Positions 36,154 through 47,889 of a stretch of 64,000 nt of DNA are shown piece by piece. The DNA comes from Limnephilus marmoratus (lineage: Eukaryota > Arthropoda > Insecta > Trichoptera > Limnephilidae). Made by a program: the position numbers and the translations under genes. Position 1 is the stretch's first letter, and each line of letters starts with the position of its first letter. The notes under the pieces were generated by a model that searched no databases, was not told the DNA's origin, and saw nothing but the letters and a program-made list of their open reading frames with translations. The stretch lies in the NCBI GenBank assembly GCA_917880885.1, contig OU862906.1:58942665-59006664 (forward strand), given 5' to 3'.

Positions 36154-36379
36154 TTATCTCGTACCCGCCAAATGATTCAATATATGCTAGTGTTTCATTC
36201 AACAATTACTGCTTATTATATTTTTTCCACCTGAAAACAACCAACTTTATTTTTGCGAGAGAAACATTGTAAGTGTTAAGAAATAAAGTTGGTTGTTTTC
36301 AGGTGGAAAAAATATAATAAGCAGTAATTGTTGAATGAAACACTAGCATATATTGAATCATTTGGCGGGTACGAGATAA

Positions 36380-36452
36380 GCCGCCATAGCTCAGTGGTCA
36401 AGAGCAATCGACCGGCAATCGAGAGGACACGGGTTCAAGTCCCGTTGGCGTC
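36380..36452 (+). tRNA. tRNA-like unit 3 (inverted, identical)
   Basis: Mirror partner of unit 2 across the palindrome centre; same 73-nt sequence on the plus strand, followed by 'atgtatcttttctcgg'. Confidence 0.55.
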
Positions 36453-36793
36453 ATGTATCTTTTCTCGGAAGATTTTTCAATGTGGATGAGTGTTTCAGGC
36501 TGATAATTATTGCTTATAATAATTGTTACCCTTTGTGCTATGCATAAAAAATCTTGTCTTAAAATCGTTAGTTTTACAATTAAAAATAATAATTAATATT
36601 TGACAAGTTTAAGTATTTCCCCAATAAATGAAGACATAATTTGTCTCGACGCCACCTAGCGAGGGACTTAACACTTACAATGTTTCTCTCGCAAAAATAA
36701 AGTTGGTTGTTTTCAGGTGGAAAAAATATAATAAGCAGTAATTGTTGAATGAAACACTAGCATATATTGAATCATTTGGCGGGTACGAGATAA

Positions 36794-36866
36794 GCCGCCA
36801 TAGCTCAGTGGTCAAGAGCAATCGACCGGCAATCGAGAGGACACGGGTTCAAGTCCCGTTGGCGTC
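36794..36866 (+). tRNA. tRNA-like unit 4 (inverted, identical)
   Basis: Mirror partner of unit 1, 414 bp after unit 3; same sequence and same trailing T-run. Confidence 0.55.
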
Positions 36867-37009
36867 ATGTATCTTTTCTCGGAAGATTTTTCAATGTGGA
36901 TGAGTGTTTCAGGCTGATAATTATTGCTTATAATAATTGTTACCCTTTGTGCTATGCATAAAAAATCTTGTCTTAAAATCGTTAGTTTTACAATTAAAAA
37001 TAATAGTTA

Positions 37010-38020
37010 AATAAATAAATAAAAAATAAATGATGAAACATTATTTTTTAAATAAACATAAAATTTTAGAAAAAATTTACTCCACCATAATATTTGTGTT
37101 ATATGGAAATAATTATTTTCTCAATATTATAAGGAGCACTGTAGGATTATTTTTAAATTTATTGTAGTTAAGCGCACTTGAAGTGAAATGTCACAAAACT
37201 GCGCTAATGTTATTATTATTATTATATTTAACTTCTCTTTGGCCTAATGAATCTTTACCGCCAAGCTTCGGTCCATTGAGCGGTAAATTTATTCTTCGGG
37301 AGCGGACATGTTTTTCTAATTTTTTTTTCGAAGGAATTTTTTTCGAGCAGCAATTGGCCGAAAGACATATTTTCGAATTTGTTAATCAACTTTTAAAATA
37401 TATATTTCACTTGCTTATGACTAACGAGATACTGTTAGGCTAGGTTAGGTTAGTTGATATTGTCCATCCTATAATAAAATACCCTTGTACGTACTGTATA
37501 CATACTTATATCAATTCGAAAATTTGCAATTCGGTCAATTTACCTAGACCCGAATTCTTCTATCTCTGGTAACTATTTTCACAACTAGTCTATTTTCACA
37601 ATTTTATATAAACATTAATGATGATTTTTTTAATACAATTTTGACCTTTCAAAATTTTTGTTACTACGCCTATATTTCATCTTACCTCTTCAGTTATTAT
37701 TTCGCAGTTTTCTTAGAAGTTTACATTATTTATTTCTAGATCATTGGAAACAATAAGTTAACCGTAGTACAACTCAAAACACCTTATTTACAAAATCGAT
37801 TCATTTTATGGTATAAAGAGTTTCATTTTTTTAACCTTCCTGTTGCCAACAGGCCTACCTACCCAAAATCTCTGAAAATACTACCCCTTCTTCAAACACA
37901 ACTGTAAATAGAAATCTTTAAAACTATTAGTATTTTTTTTTGTATTCATGCAAAACCTATGAGCACATAATCAACCATTATTAAAATTAACCAAATTACT
38001 AGAAAAAAATTAAAAATATT
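37010..38020. other. Non-genic DNA with a TTAGG-like patch
   Basis: After an A-rich edge, the segment 37240-37460 holds 'gagcggtaaatttattcttc', 'cggacatgtttttc' and 'aggctaggttaggttag'. It resembles a MITE-like segment with TTAGG-type sequence, but I cannot delimit it. No gene. Confidence 0.35.
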
Positions 38021-38024
38021 TTTT

Positions 38025-41000
38025 AATTATGCGGGTATCATTCCTTGCTACGAAGATGTCGAACTTTTAAAATCAAAACATATAAAACATAAATTCTTAA
38101 TTTTTGGAGATTACAACCTTCCAAATTGTAATTTCAACTGTACTAATTACCAATCAGTAACATTATGCGAAAGAAAAATCATTGATATGTCAATATTTCT
38201 GAATCTCACCCAATTTAAGAATGTACATAATTCGAGTAATCGCCTCCTAGATCTTGTTTTTTCAAATGAAGAGGACATAATAGTTAGAAAAGCATTAGAG
38301 TCTATCCTTCCCATAGATAACCACCATCCTCCACTGTCAGTAATTATTCCAAACAATGCAAAAAAAGCAATAAACTCACAAGTTCTAGTTTTAATTTCAA
38401 AAATGCCAATTACACTGAAATTAATGATCATCTCAGCAAGGTAGATTGTTCGTTTCTCAAGGAAAACAATATGATCCATAATATAGAATCATTTTATCAT
38501 AAAATAAATGCCATTATCATAGACTGTATACCTTTAATTAAATTCAAAGAATCAAAGCATCCAAAATGGTTTAATAAGGAATTAATCCAATTAATAGCTA
38601 AAAAAAAAGTTTTACACCTAAAATATAAAGAAGAGAGATCCCTATCAAATTATATTGAGTTCAGTAAAATAAGAAAAGATTGCAAAAACATGTCAAAAAT
38701 TTGTTACAACAATTACATAAATAAGGTAGAAATGTCAATTAAAGGAGACACAAAACAATTTTGGAATTACACAAAGTCTTTGAAAAATTATGATATTAGC
38801 ATTCCCTCCAATATGTGCTATGAAGGAAAAATAGCCAACGACTCTCAAAATGTAGCTAACCTATTTGCCGACTTCTTTAAAAGTGTATATGTCCGTGACT
38901 CAATAATAGTCAACGATTACTTGCCTAGTTTTTCCTCAGATCATAACTTAAATTTAGCCAATGTAATAATTGAATATAAAGATGTACTGACTCAGCTAAA
39001 ACAACTGGATCAAAGTAAGAGCGGTGGTCCTGATAATATCCCACCTGTTTTCTTAAAGAATTCCGCCACCACTCTTGCATATCCACTACATTTTCTTTTC
39101 AACCAGTCATTACAAACAGGACACTTTCCTGAAAAATGGAAATATAGTTTCCTCACCCCGATATTTAAAAAAGGAGACAAATATGAGGTGAGCAATTATA
39201 GACTGATCTGCCTTTTATCAACTATTCCAAAATTGTTTGAGAAACTATTATTATTTTTTTTTTTATTAGCAAAGTTTTTTTGGTACATTTACATATAGGT
39301 AAATACATAATAACAAAAAATGTAAGTAACAAAAAAAATCCCACAAAGGCGAAGCCTGTGTGTGGGTATTATATTATGTGGATAACAGTGGTAGTTAAAA
39401 TACAATTATAAAAAAATTAAAAAAATATATATAAGCATAGTGTCTACAGTGATCAACATGAATGACTTCGTAGGAGTTTAAAAATTTAAAAATATATGTA
39501 AGATAAACACACAAATTAAAATATATATATATATATGCATAGTGTCTTCAGTGATCAACATGATTGACTTCATAGGAGTATAAAAATTTAAAAATATATC
39601 TAAGGTAAACACACATTTACACCCATACTTAAATACACATGTACATACGAGTATATATATATATATATACATATACATATTTCCTGTTTTTATTCTAAAT
39701 ATTCAGAAAGACTCCACATTTTAGAAGCATTACAGAAAAAACTTATTCAGTTCTAAATTATTATTTTTTTTTTATTTTAAATAAAATCATTTACTTGTAT
39801 CAAGCCAGTTATTTCACCTAACCAGCATGGTTTCACTTCTGTAAAATCTACTTTGTCCAATCTTTTAATTTACTAATACTTTATATCCGAACCCATGTCT
39901 AAGAAGTTACAAGTTGATTCAGTCTATACTGATTTCAGCAAAGCATTAGACAGAGTTAACCATGACCTGCTGTTAAAAAAGCTACATAAATTAGGAAAAG
40001 CCGGTTCATATATGTGGTTTAACAGTTATTTAAGTAACAGGCAGTAAATTGATGGTTTTACTTCATATAAATTTATTGCTACCAGCGGTGTTCCCAAAGG
40101 ATCACATTTGGGACCAATTTTATTTTTTATATTTGTGAACGATGTTCTTTCTATTTTCAACGATGTCCAAGTTTTAATTTTTGCGGACGATATGAAAATA
40201 TTCAAAGCCATTAGAAATATCAATGACTTTCAAACATTGTCAAATAACTTGTTTAAACTTTTTGTTTGGTGCCAAGAGAACTATCTACAACTAAATGTAA
40301 GTAAATGTCTAATTATGAGATTTTATAGAAATAAAAATCCTATAATTTACGAATACTCCATCAATGATGTAATGCTAACAGCTGTAACCGAAGTGAATGA
40401 TTTGGATGTAAACTTTGATCAAAAACTGAATTTTATAAACCACGTTGAAATTACATCAAATAAAGCTTTGAAAATGTTGGGCTTTGTAATAACAATTTGC
40501 AGTCAATTAAAAATATTCAAACCTATAAAAATTTTTGAACATGTCTTTGGTTAGGGGTCAAATTGAGTACAACTCTACAGTATGGGCACCTAGTTACGCT
40601 AGTCATTCGCTCACGATAGAAAGAATTCAAATTAAATTCTTAAGATTTATTAATTATAGAATAGGTATTACAAGGGATTATGTCAACTATGATTATCTAC
40701 TATGCCAACTCAATTTATTAGAATTATCTGAACGTAGAATAGTTAATGACCTAACATGTTTATATAAAATCATAAATTCAATAATTGACAGCCATGAACT
40801 ACTATACTTGATTTCTTTTCATATACCTCGCAAACCAACATCGAGGCAATATCTACCATTCTATTGTGATAACTCCAACACTAAATCATAGTTGTATACC
40901 CTCGCAAGCCGCATACAAAATTTGGGTAAGGAATATAAAGATGTTGTTGACATATTCAACACACCATTCACCAAATATAAACAAGTCATTACCCAATTTA

Positions 41001-41325
41001 TACTGAAAAGAAGTTCATCAAATTTAATTTAATTAACTAAACAAATTACGTAGCTCGGCATCGACTTACGAGACCTTACCAATGTATTGTAATTTTCCTA
41101 GTATTACATTTTTCTATCTTGCATGGCGGAGTATTTAGTTTCGATGTTATTTCGTTTTTTACTTTGTTTTTGCTTTAGATGTTGTTTTTAATTTTGTTTT
41201 CTACGTTGTTTTGATTTGGTTTTTGATTTTGCTTTGATTCTGTTGTGCTTAACTTAGATGTTCTTTGTAATAAATAAAAAAAATAACGTGTAAAAGCCAA
41301 GCCGGGCGGGAAATTCATAATAAAT
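38025..41325 (+). pseudogene. Second Jockey/CR1-like LINE, ORF2 (5' truncated, multiply broken)
   Basis: Starts inside the EN domain ('FLIFGDYNLPNCNF', 'NRLLDLVFSN') and shifts frame near 38400. It continues as the linker and RT N-terminus (38471-39240: 'KSGGPDNIPPVFLKN', 'LTPIFKKGDKYEVSNYRLI'). It is interrupted by an insert (39245-39787), then resumes as 'QHGFTSVKSTLSN', 'DFSKALDRVNHDLL', 'GVPKGSHLGPILFFIFVND' and the catalytic box FADD (about 40180). It shifts frame again at 40550 ('SLVRGQIEYNSTVWAPSY') and ends about 41031. The 3'UTR ends 'gtgtaaaagccaagccgggc'. The protein resembles ORF2 at 32070-35421 throughout, so the two are related families. Confidence 0.85.
39245..39787. mobile_element. 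Insert in LINE ORF2: T-run flanked, with two tandem 110-120-bp units
   Basis: LINE coding breaks off at '...LFEKLL' and resumes after 39787. The insert starts and ends with similar ATTATTATTTTTTTT tracts. It contains 'cacaaaggcgaagcctgtgt' and two copies of 'gcatagtgtctncagtgatc' + 'aacatga.tgacttc.tagg', each followed by TA repeats. No protein. Probably a SINE-like or simple-repeat-rich insertion on the minus strand. Confidence 0.6.
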
Positions 41326-41509
41326 AAATATTTTACTATAGATTCTCAACTAAGTACTTACTTCAGATATCTTTACTATCATACTGAAGAGAGATAGCTT
41401 TTAAATGTATTATTTTATTAAAAATGATTTTTGTTTTTTTAAACCAAAACTATTATTAAATATTTAACTGACAGCCCTGAAACAGTTAGCTAATTAGCAA
41501 TACCTACTT

Positions 41510-41984
41510 AAGATGAAGTCATAGTAAATAATGCAAAATCATATGTTTTTGTTTTGAAAATTTGATCGCTTAGAAGTATTGTAGATGCTTCAATTAAATA
41601 CTGCGTGTAGAACATACCTTGGCCCTTAAAAATATCGGTCATTTTTTTTATAAGTTTTTTAATAAGCCTATAAAAAAATAAAGTATAAGGTCTAAAAAAC
41701 ACACTTTCAAGTCCAAACTCTCCTATTTATAAACCCCTTTTCGGATATGGTTTTATCGTGTAATGTGGCAAATTCAGTTTATTTTATAATAATCGCAAAA
41801 AAAGTTGATATTTACACCCAATCTTCCCAAAATAAAATAAAATATGCATTTTCGCGTTGATATTTTACAATTTTGTTATTCATGTTATTAACCGATATTT
41901 TACAATTCGGTTATTCAAAGTGACCCCTATGGCGTCCACCGAAGGACTACTGTCCACGGCACAGTAGTGAACTAGTGGATCGCC
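41510..41984 (-). mobile_element. TTAA-flanked MITE, copy B (475 bp)
   Basis: Reverse-oriented second copy of 7479-7934, flanked by TTAA at 41506-41509 and 41985-41988. Relative to copy A it has 'gtaaaatatcggttaataac'-type sequence (an apparent local duplication of 'aattgtaaaatatc') where copy A has a GC-rich restriction-site cluster. The 44-codon frame starting MTDIFKGQGMF is the same in both. Confidence 0.75.
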
Positions 41985-42159
41985 TTAATAATTTCAAACA
42001 AAGATAACTTTGAAGGTAACAATAAACTCAATGCAAATTTACTCTATTTAGTGCCTATAAATACTGTTGACAACTTTTTTGACAAGTTCCCTTTGTTTAG
42101 GTGCATCTTTTTTATTCTAAATAATTCTATCTAAATTTTATGTTCTCTGTTATTATAAC

Positions 42160-42352
42160 ATTGATATTATTTTTTTAGTATAGTATCAGTAGTTTAGTAA
42201 CGCATAATAGTATCCTTTACCTAAATACTTGCTACTTTGTTAAATGTTCATTTCTACTTTGTTATTATTGATAATTTCTTGTGTACCACTGTATACTTAT
42301 AATATCATGTACTCACTTCAATGTAAAAGCAATGCTATGGCGTTTAAATAAA
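42160..42352 (+). mobile_element. LINE 3'UTR fragment
   Basis: Ends 'atgtaaaagcaatgctatgg' + CGTTTAAATAAATAAATAA, the terminal signature shared with the LINEs ending at 35590, 41325 and 43345. No coding sequence retained. Confidence 0.65.
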
Positions 42353-42411
42353 TAAATAATATTCCTTGCGCGCTGAAACCACCCAAGGACTGTTTCTTCT
42401 ATTATTCATAT

Positions 42412-42452
42412 AGATATTAAACGCCCGTAGGGCTTTTACAAACAAAATATAA
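42412..42452 (-). mobile_element. LINE 3' terminal scrap, minus strand
   Basis: The reverse complement reads 'tgtaaaagccctacgggcgt' followed by TTAATA. It carries the same terminal hairpin as the neighbouring LINE ends, with a GCCC/GGGC stem. Confidence 0.55.
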
Positions 42453-42869
42453 GTCGAAATTTTACTTTACTTACATTACTTTCGTACTACCAAAGCGGCT
42501 TGAGGTGGTAAGGTAATATGTATTTATAATAATATACGTCTTTCGCCCGCCGTTCCTCGCCGCTCGTCACATGCTGTAAGTCAGTACGACCCGATCCGGG
42601 AGCAACGTTCGTTGATGAATGAAGAGGTTTTTTTTATAAAATTACTTATATTACGATAAGAATTTCACAAAAAAAAATACTTTAAATTACTAAGGATAAT
42701 TTGGGACACAATTTGTTGATAAATGGTATTAAAATGATAAATCCGTGGGGTAACTTAGACACACTTCGAGTAACCTTTCTTTTGCTTTGAATCTTGGAAT
42801 ATCGAAGATTAAACATTAATATATATATATTACATTAATACATTAATATAATATGAAATCTCTTTTCAT

Positions 42870-43345
42870 ACTCCAGGCAGGTCAGTCACAAGACAGTACC
42901 TAGCATATTATTGTAGCAATTCTAAGTCAACAAATCAATATTATACTCCTATGCGACGGATTCAACAGCTTGGAAACAAATACTCTGAAGTTGTTGATAT
43001 CTTTAGTACATCAATTTTATTATATAAGCGCACCTTATTGAAGTTTTTTTCATCACATAAGGGAATAATACTTTGATAAAGCTATTAAAATTGACTAATT
43101 CATTGGCAGTATTTTGTCGGCTGAAAGAAAAAAAACTATTTCAGATTTATTATATTTTGTACCTACATACTGTGTGGTTTAAGTTCAGAACCTATATATT
43201 TTTACTTTGTATTTATTTTTGTGCAAGTGTTTTAAACAGTAGTTTCCTGCACTATTTACCAGTATAATTTTGTTAATTTTGTTATATATATGTATGTAAA
43301 AGCCTAAATAGGCGTAAATAAATGAATAAATAAATAAATAAATTA
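42870..43345 (+). pseudogene. 5'-truncated LINE: ORF2 C-terminus and tail
   Basis: Translation near 42880 gives 'TRQYLAYYCSNSKSTNQYY' and 'RRIQQLGNKYSEVVDIFSTS', matching the C-termini at 40840-41000 ('SRQYLPFYCDNSNT', 'SRIQNLGKEYKDVVDIFNTP'). The 3' end is 'atgtaaaagcctaaataggc' followed by GTAAATAAATGAATAAATAAA. Confidence 0.8.
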
Positions 43346-43349
43346 ACGT

Positions 43350-45578
43350 TTTGTAGCTACAGACTAGGGTTTGGAAAAGCGTTTGAAGAATTTTAGTATC
43401 GGAGGTACATTCCGAGATCATCTTATTCCGAGAATTTAAGCCATTTTTCCGGTTTCAGTTTCCATCGTGTTTCCAGTTTGCTTGAAATTATTCTTATTTA
43501 TATCTATAGTATGCTTTATCGTTTATTGGTAATGGGTAGCTATTTAGGATTATTTATGATCATTATTTGTCTGGTGCGTATTCATAACGCAGTCATTTTG
43601 GCTTAGTATTGCAAAAGTAAAGATTAGCTCTTCAGCTCCATTGATCATCGACATAGTAACTGCCAGCTTCTTGGAGGGCATTTTAAAATATAACTTTTCA
43701 ATCAGTGCAACTTCCTATACGTACTTACAGACATCACCAATCTGGAAAATGAATGGAAATAAGAATAGGGTTCTTGATAGATGTGGCAGATGCCAGCCCA
43801 TTTGTGTTCACGAGAAGTTCTTACAGAAAATGTTTACTTTTAAGTAAAAAAAAACTTTACTTATTTTTACAGAGTTTGCGTAAAAACTCTGCTCAAGATG
43901 TATAATTATACAAAAACGATAAAAATAATAAAATATATTATTACAAGCAATTTAATTAGTTTGAATAACTTGTAAGTTAAATATAACGACTTTAAGTTTG
44001 GACAGCTGTATTTCCTCAATGCGTCGGATTTTGTGAAACAACATTTTCATTGCAAAGTTCCCCCATTCCGGGAAGGTATTATTTTGAGCGAGATGTCCCC
44101 CTAATGTTAATTCCCCATAATGTTGATGAGTGTGCCAACTGCCGAACGCAGCGATTATGCGGCAACAAATTGATGTTACGCGCATTGTGTGCAGTGTGGA
44201 AGATACGGTGAAAAATAGATTTAGAAAAAATAGAATACACAGACAGTATAGAATAGAAAACTATATACTATGTGTATGTAATGCAAAGGTAATAAATATA
44301 ATTACATCGTAATATATAGGTGATATAATAATATGTCGCTTTACAAAATTGCATTATAGTAAATACTTGGTAAGAAGTACAAATTTGTAACTATTTCACA
44401 GTATTTTCAGGTGGGAAAACCTTTAATTATATTCGTGTGTTTGTTTCTAAAACTGTGAAGTGTGAGAGAAATAGGGTTCCCCGCCGTTTGTTTGCGAAAT
44501 AGTAATCACTAGACCACTTTGATTAATAATTGATGATAATCTCGGAACGTGCCCGTTTTATGGAGCAATTTTTCGGCTCTCCAAGCCCATGAATCAAATT
44601 AAAATGAAATAATGAACGGTAAAATTCTAAGCCCATCCCTTGGCACGCACCACGATAATTAAATAGAACCGAAATGATAAAACTCCAACCCTTAGCGTGA
44701 AATGCGAACCCCTAAATTATAAGAAATGTATGCATGGAGCCCGAAGATATATTTTTACTGTGTAATTTACTCATGACAATATAATTCACATTTATATCTG
44801 AGAAATCTACCCTTCTATTTTAATCAGCCACGGAGAACCCTCAGAACGAATAGAAACACTTTACTGTAGTTCAAAGGGCAACGTTTTTCTTGGTACTACA
44901 GATCAACGAAACGATATAACGGAACTACTGCAAATGCTTCATCCTACAACTGTTGGTTAATAAGCTGGCTTCAACTAGGTTCCGAAATTTTATTTCAGGT
45001 ATTATTATTGATTATAATATATACCAACATGTTTCTATTTTTTTGTTAATAAATTGTGTAAGTTTTTCATTTCATTTTTTTAAATCTCGGCTATAATGTT
45101 CTAAACCTTATAAGTTAATTACATTCCTTTTTATGCAGTTTTGTTGATTTATTACACACATAACTAATGTCGTAAGTATAATTTGTAATTTTTTTGTGCC
45201 TAATGCCTGCATTAGTATTTTACAAAAGTGTGTGTTTAAGTCTTGAGCCCGTGTAGGATAAAAATAATTCTTTAATGAATCTGACATTATTCTTTAAAAA
45301 GTTAATCACATCATTTTGGGATTCTTTAAAGTATTATCAATTTATAATATTTTAGGAACCGATTAATTAGTACACGATATATTTAGCAGCACATTTCATA
45401 TAGGAGAATAAATACTTCAACCGTGAAGATATATGTACCTATTATTTGACAAATATATATCACAGAAATTTCCTGTTTTTCTTCTACGAATGTTATTTAA
45501 AAAAAAACACGATACGATTTTGGATATTATTCTCTCTTCATAAACAAAACACTTCAGCTGATGTTATTGACAAACAAC
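43350..45578. other. Non-genic DNA
   Basis: No recognisable gene or repeat. Short frames only. Confidence 0.4.
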
Positions 45579-45580
45579 CT

Positions 45581-45920
45581 TCTTTTTTTTTTACACGAGT
45601 TCCACACAGGAGGCCCGGAGGAAAATAATTTCCCTCGGGGCCTATGTCATCTTTGGGGATGGTGTGTGGAGGGTTTTTTAAATGAAAGGAAGGAGAGGAG
45701 AGTTCTGGGAAAGAAAAGGGTGTAAGGAGTGGGTAGGAATATGGGGTTCAGTGTGTCCAGGTCATCCGCCTCCAAGACCTAGACAAACCTCACCCCATTG
45801 CCCCGGGCACCCCTGCTAAATCACCACACGTAGCAAACCACTTGGGGTGACCTGTGGCAGAGGTGTTGGTTATCCAATAAAGGTTCCCGGGGCAACGGTA
45901 CCCATTCCCGCCTCCCAAAT
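45581..45920 (-). mobile_element. SINE-A copy, near complete short subfamily
   Basis: T-run 45581-45592, 'gttccacacaggaggcccgg', 'gcctatgtcatctttgggg', 'ggagaggagagttctgggaa', 'catccgcctccaagacc', 'gaggtgttggttatccaata', end 'attcccgcctcccaaat'. The sense strand is minus with the polyA at the left edge. Confidence 0.88.
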
Positions 45921-46243
45921 TGTATTTCATTAATAAGATAAGACCTTCGTAAATTAACAGCATGAATGTAAAGTTGTAGCATTTAAAACCAACTTTTATA
46001 CATTTACGTATAGTAAAATTCATGAAAAAATATTTGCATATTATTAGATTTTCGATTTACCAATTGTTGTGTTAAATCAATTTGAATCACAATTTTATTT
46101 AGTGTTACAATCTCTATTTTAAAGTGGAAATTTTTAAAATTAAAAATCACTGGCGCAACAGTGTTATCTCTCAATCTTCGACTTCGTATACGATTCGCAT
46201 TATCTAGTGTAATTTAGGTAACAATATTGTTTGAAATCTTTGG

Positions 46244-46656
46244 AGTTTTTTTATTTTTTTTTATATATATGAATACCTCACAAGCCGCTCCAGTCTGGAG
46301 CCATGATGAGCCAACTATGGCATCCCCAATTGGGGTATGTTGTGAAGCAGAAGGTATTGGGGAGGGGAAGGAGATGAAGAGAAAGGTGCGGAAGTACCTG
46401 GCTATTCAGATCTGGTCACCAAACACGGCTAAAGCCATTTCAAGCAACGTTTCAATTCTGAATGGTGGTCTTACACCAGGGCGATACTAAGAGTATCTTC
46501 CACTCTGGAAAGTGCCGCAAATATACCAGATATTATTTTAAATGAACTAATTGTGAAATAACCCAAATTAATCAAATAAAATTAATTTGCCCACTTTGGG
46601 ATTCGATCCCACAACTTTCGGATTGCGAAACCTAACCGTTAGACTATGCCGGCCGT
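46244..46656 (-). mobile_element. SINE-B copy 2 (tRNA-derived, complete)
   Basis: Minus-strand sense: the tRNA-like head 'gccggcatagtctaacggtt' contains a consensus A box (TAGTCTAACGG), then a B box 'gtgggatcgaatccc' about 35 bp on. A body shared with 9385-9775 follows, and the element ends in an A/T-rich polyA tail (T-run at 46246-46265 on the plus strand). The plus-strand frame 46227-46490 is not a gene. Confidence 0.82.
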
Positions 46657-46659
46657 CAG

Positions 46660-47549
46660 TAGTAACCATATTTATGGCGTTATAATAATATATTGATGTA
46701 TTCTTTGACAGCACAGACTTAACCTTTTACAGTTCAGACATAAAAAAACGATCTTTCTTACTTTTGTACTACATGTAGGGCGAGCTTTGAGAAAACTTCT
46801 GGAAGAGTTGTATGAAAACCGACTGTCCAAAGCAATACGAGTACAACACCTACAACAAAATTGGTTACAACGTATTTAGTAGCACACCTTCTGTGTTAAT
46901 GTGGGGGCGAGTAAATGACCGTGAGCGTATTAAATAAAGAATCCTAAAATATCTTCAACAAGGAATTCCGTCTCAGTAAGTAAATGCTAAAATGGTTTGT
47001 TTAGGATTTTATTACCCTCCGCAGTGAAAAAATATAGCAATTTTAAGTAGACATGTGAAAGATTGTCAACACCTGACTCGGTAAAAACTTGTAAAGAGAT
47101 AGACGTATTCAGACCTTGATAATTTTATTTCATAGGGAGAAGCCGAAAGATTAAAAAACTGACGTATACAGTATGGGTCGGTAGAAGTGGGGTAAAATAC
47201 AGTGGGGTGCATGCCGTATAGTCCTGGGGAGGATATTAAAACGTTATCAGCTGAGTGGCAGAACGTTGGACGGTTGGAGAGAATTTTATACAACTTTATT
47301 GATACTCATTTACCTAACGAAGAGTGTGAGAGTTCACTGATTCGAAATATTACGCAAAAAAAAAATCGTCTTCAAATATTTTTAGATACAACTTACCACG
47401 ACCTAAGTGACAGTTTTGAATAATTTATTTTATTATGATGTCACGATCTACCATTATGAGAATTCGAACGAATAAATATGTAAATTTAAAATATAGCTGC
47501 ACGAATTTTCAAACATGAGATCAGACTAAACTTATGCACTACTAACACA
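46660..47549. other. Non-genic DNA
   Basis: Nothing I can support. 47202-47423 is an unremarkable 73-codon frame. Confidence 0.4.
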
Positions 47550-47883
47550 TTTTTTTTTACATGAACTCCACACAGGAGGCCCTAAGGAAAATAATTTCTA
47601 TCAGGGCCTATGTCATCTTTGGGGATGCTGTGTGGAGGGTTTTCAAAGTAAAGGAAGGAGAGGAGAGTTCTGGGAAGGAAAAAGGTTTAAGGGGTGGGTA
47701 GGAATCTGAGGTTCAGTGTCCTGGTCATCCGCCTCCAAGACCTAGACAAACCTCACCCCATGAACTCGGGCACCCCTGCTAAATCTCCAAACGTAGCTAA
47801 CCACTTGAGGTGATCTATGGCAGAGGTGTTGGTTATCCAATAAAGGTTCCCGGGGCGGCGATACCCATTCCCGCCTCCCAATT
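47550..47883 (-). mobile_element. SINE-A copy, near complete short subfamily
   Basis: T-run 47550-47558, then 'aactccacacaggaggccct' and the full ordered set of SINE-A landmarks, ending 'cccattcccgcctccca'. Confidence 0.88.
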
Positions 47884-47889
47884 TAATCA

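Larger units (their letters stand above)
35591..36942. repeat. Palindrome (662-bp arms, 28-bp spacer) of tandem tRNA-like units
   Basis: The left arm 35591-36252 and right arm 36281-36942 are reverse complements with no differences that I noticed. Each arm contains one complete 414-bp unit plus part of a second, so there are two tRNA-like sequences per arm, four in all. The unit includes 'taacaattattataagc', the tRNA-like body, 'aatgattcaatatatgctag' and 'caagattttttatgcatagc'. The right side continues into a partial unit (36943-37003) before an A-rich end. The left side begins exactly where the LINE ends. Confidence 0.92.

Noticed and set aside
35667..36866. Cluster of four functional alanine tRNA genes
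   Set aside because: C33, stem mismatches and the mobile palindromic context make ordinary tRNA function unlikely.
35591..36942. CRISPR-like array of direct repeats
   Set aside because: Repeat units are 414 bp, inverted, contain tRNA-like sequence and lie in a eukaryotic genome.
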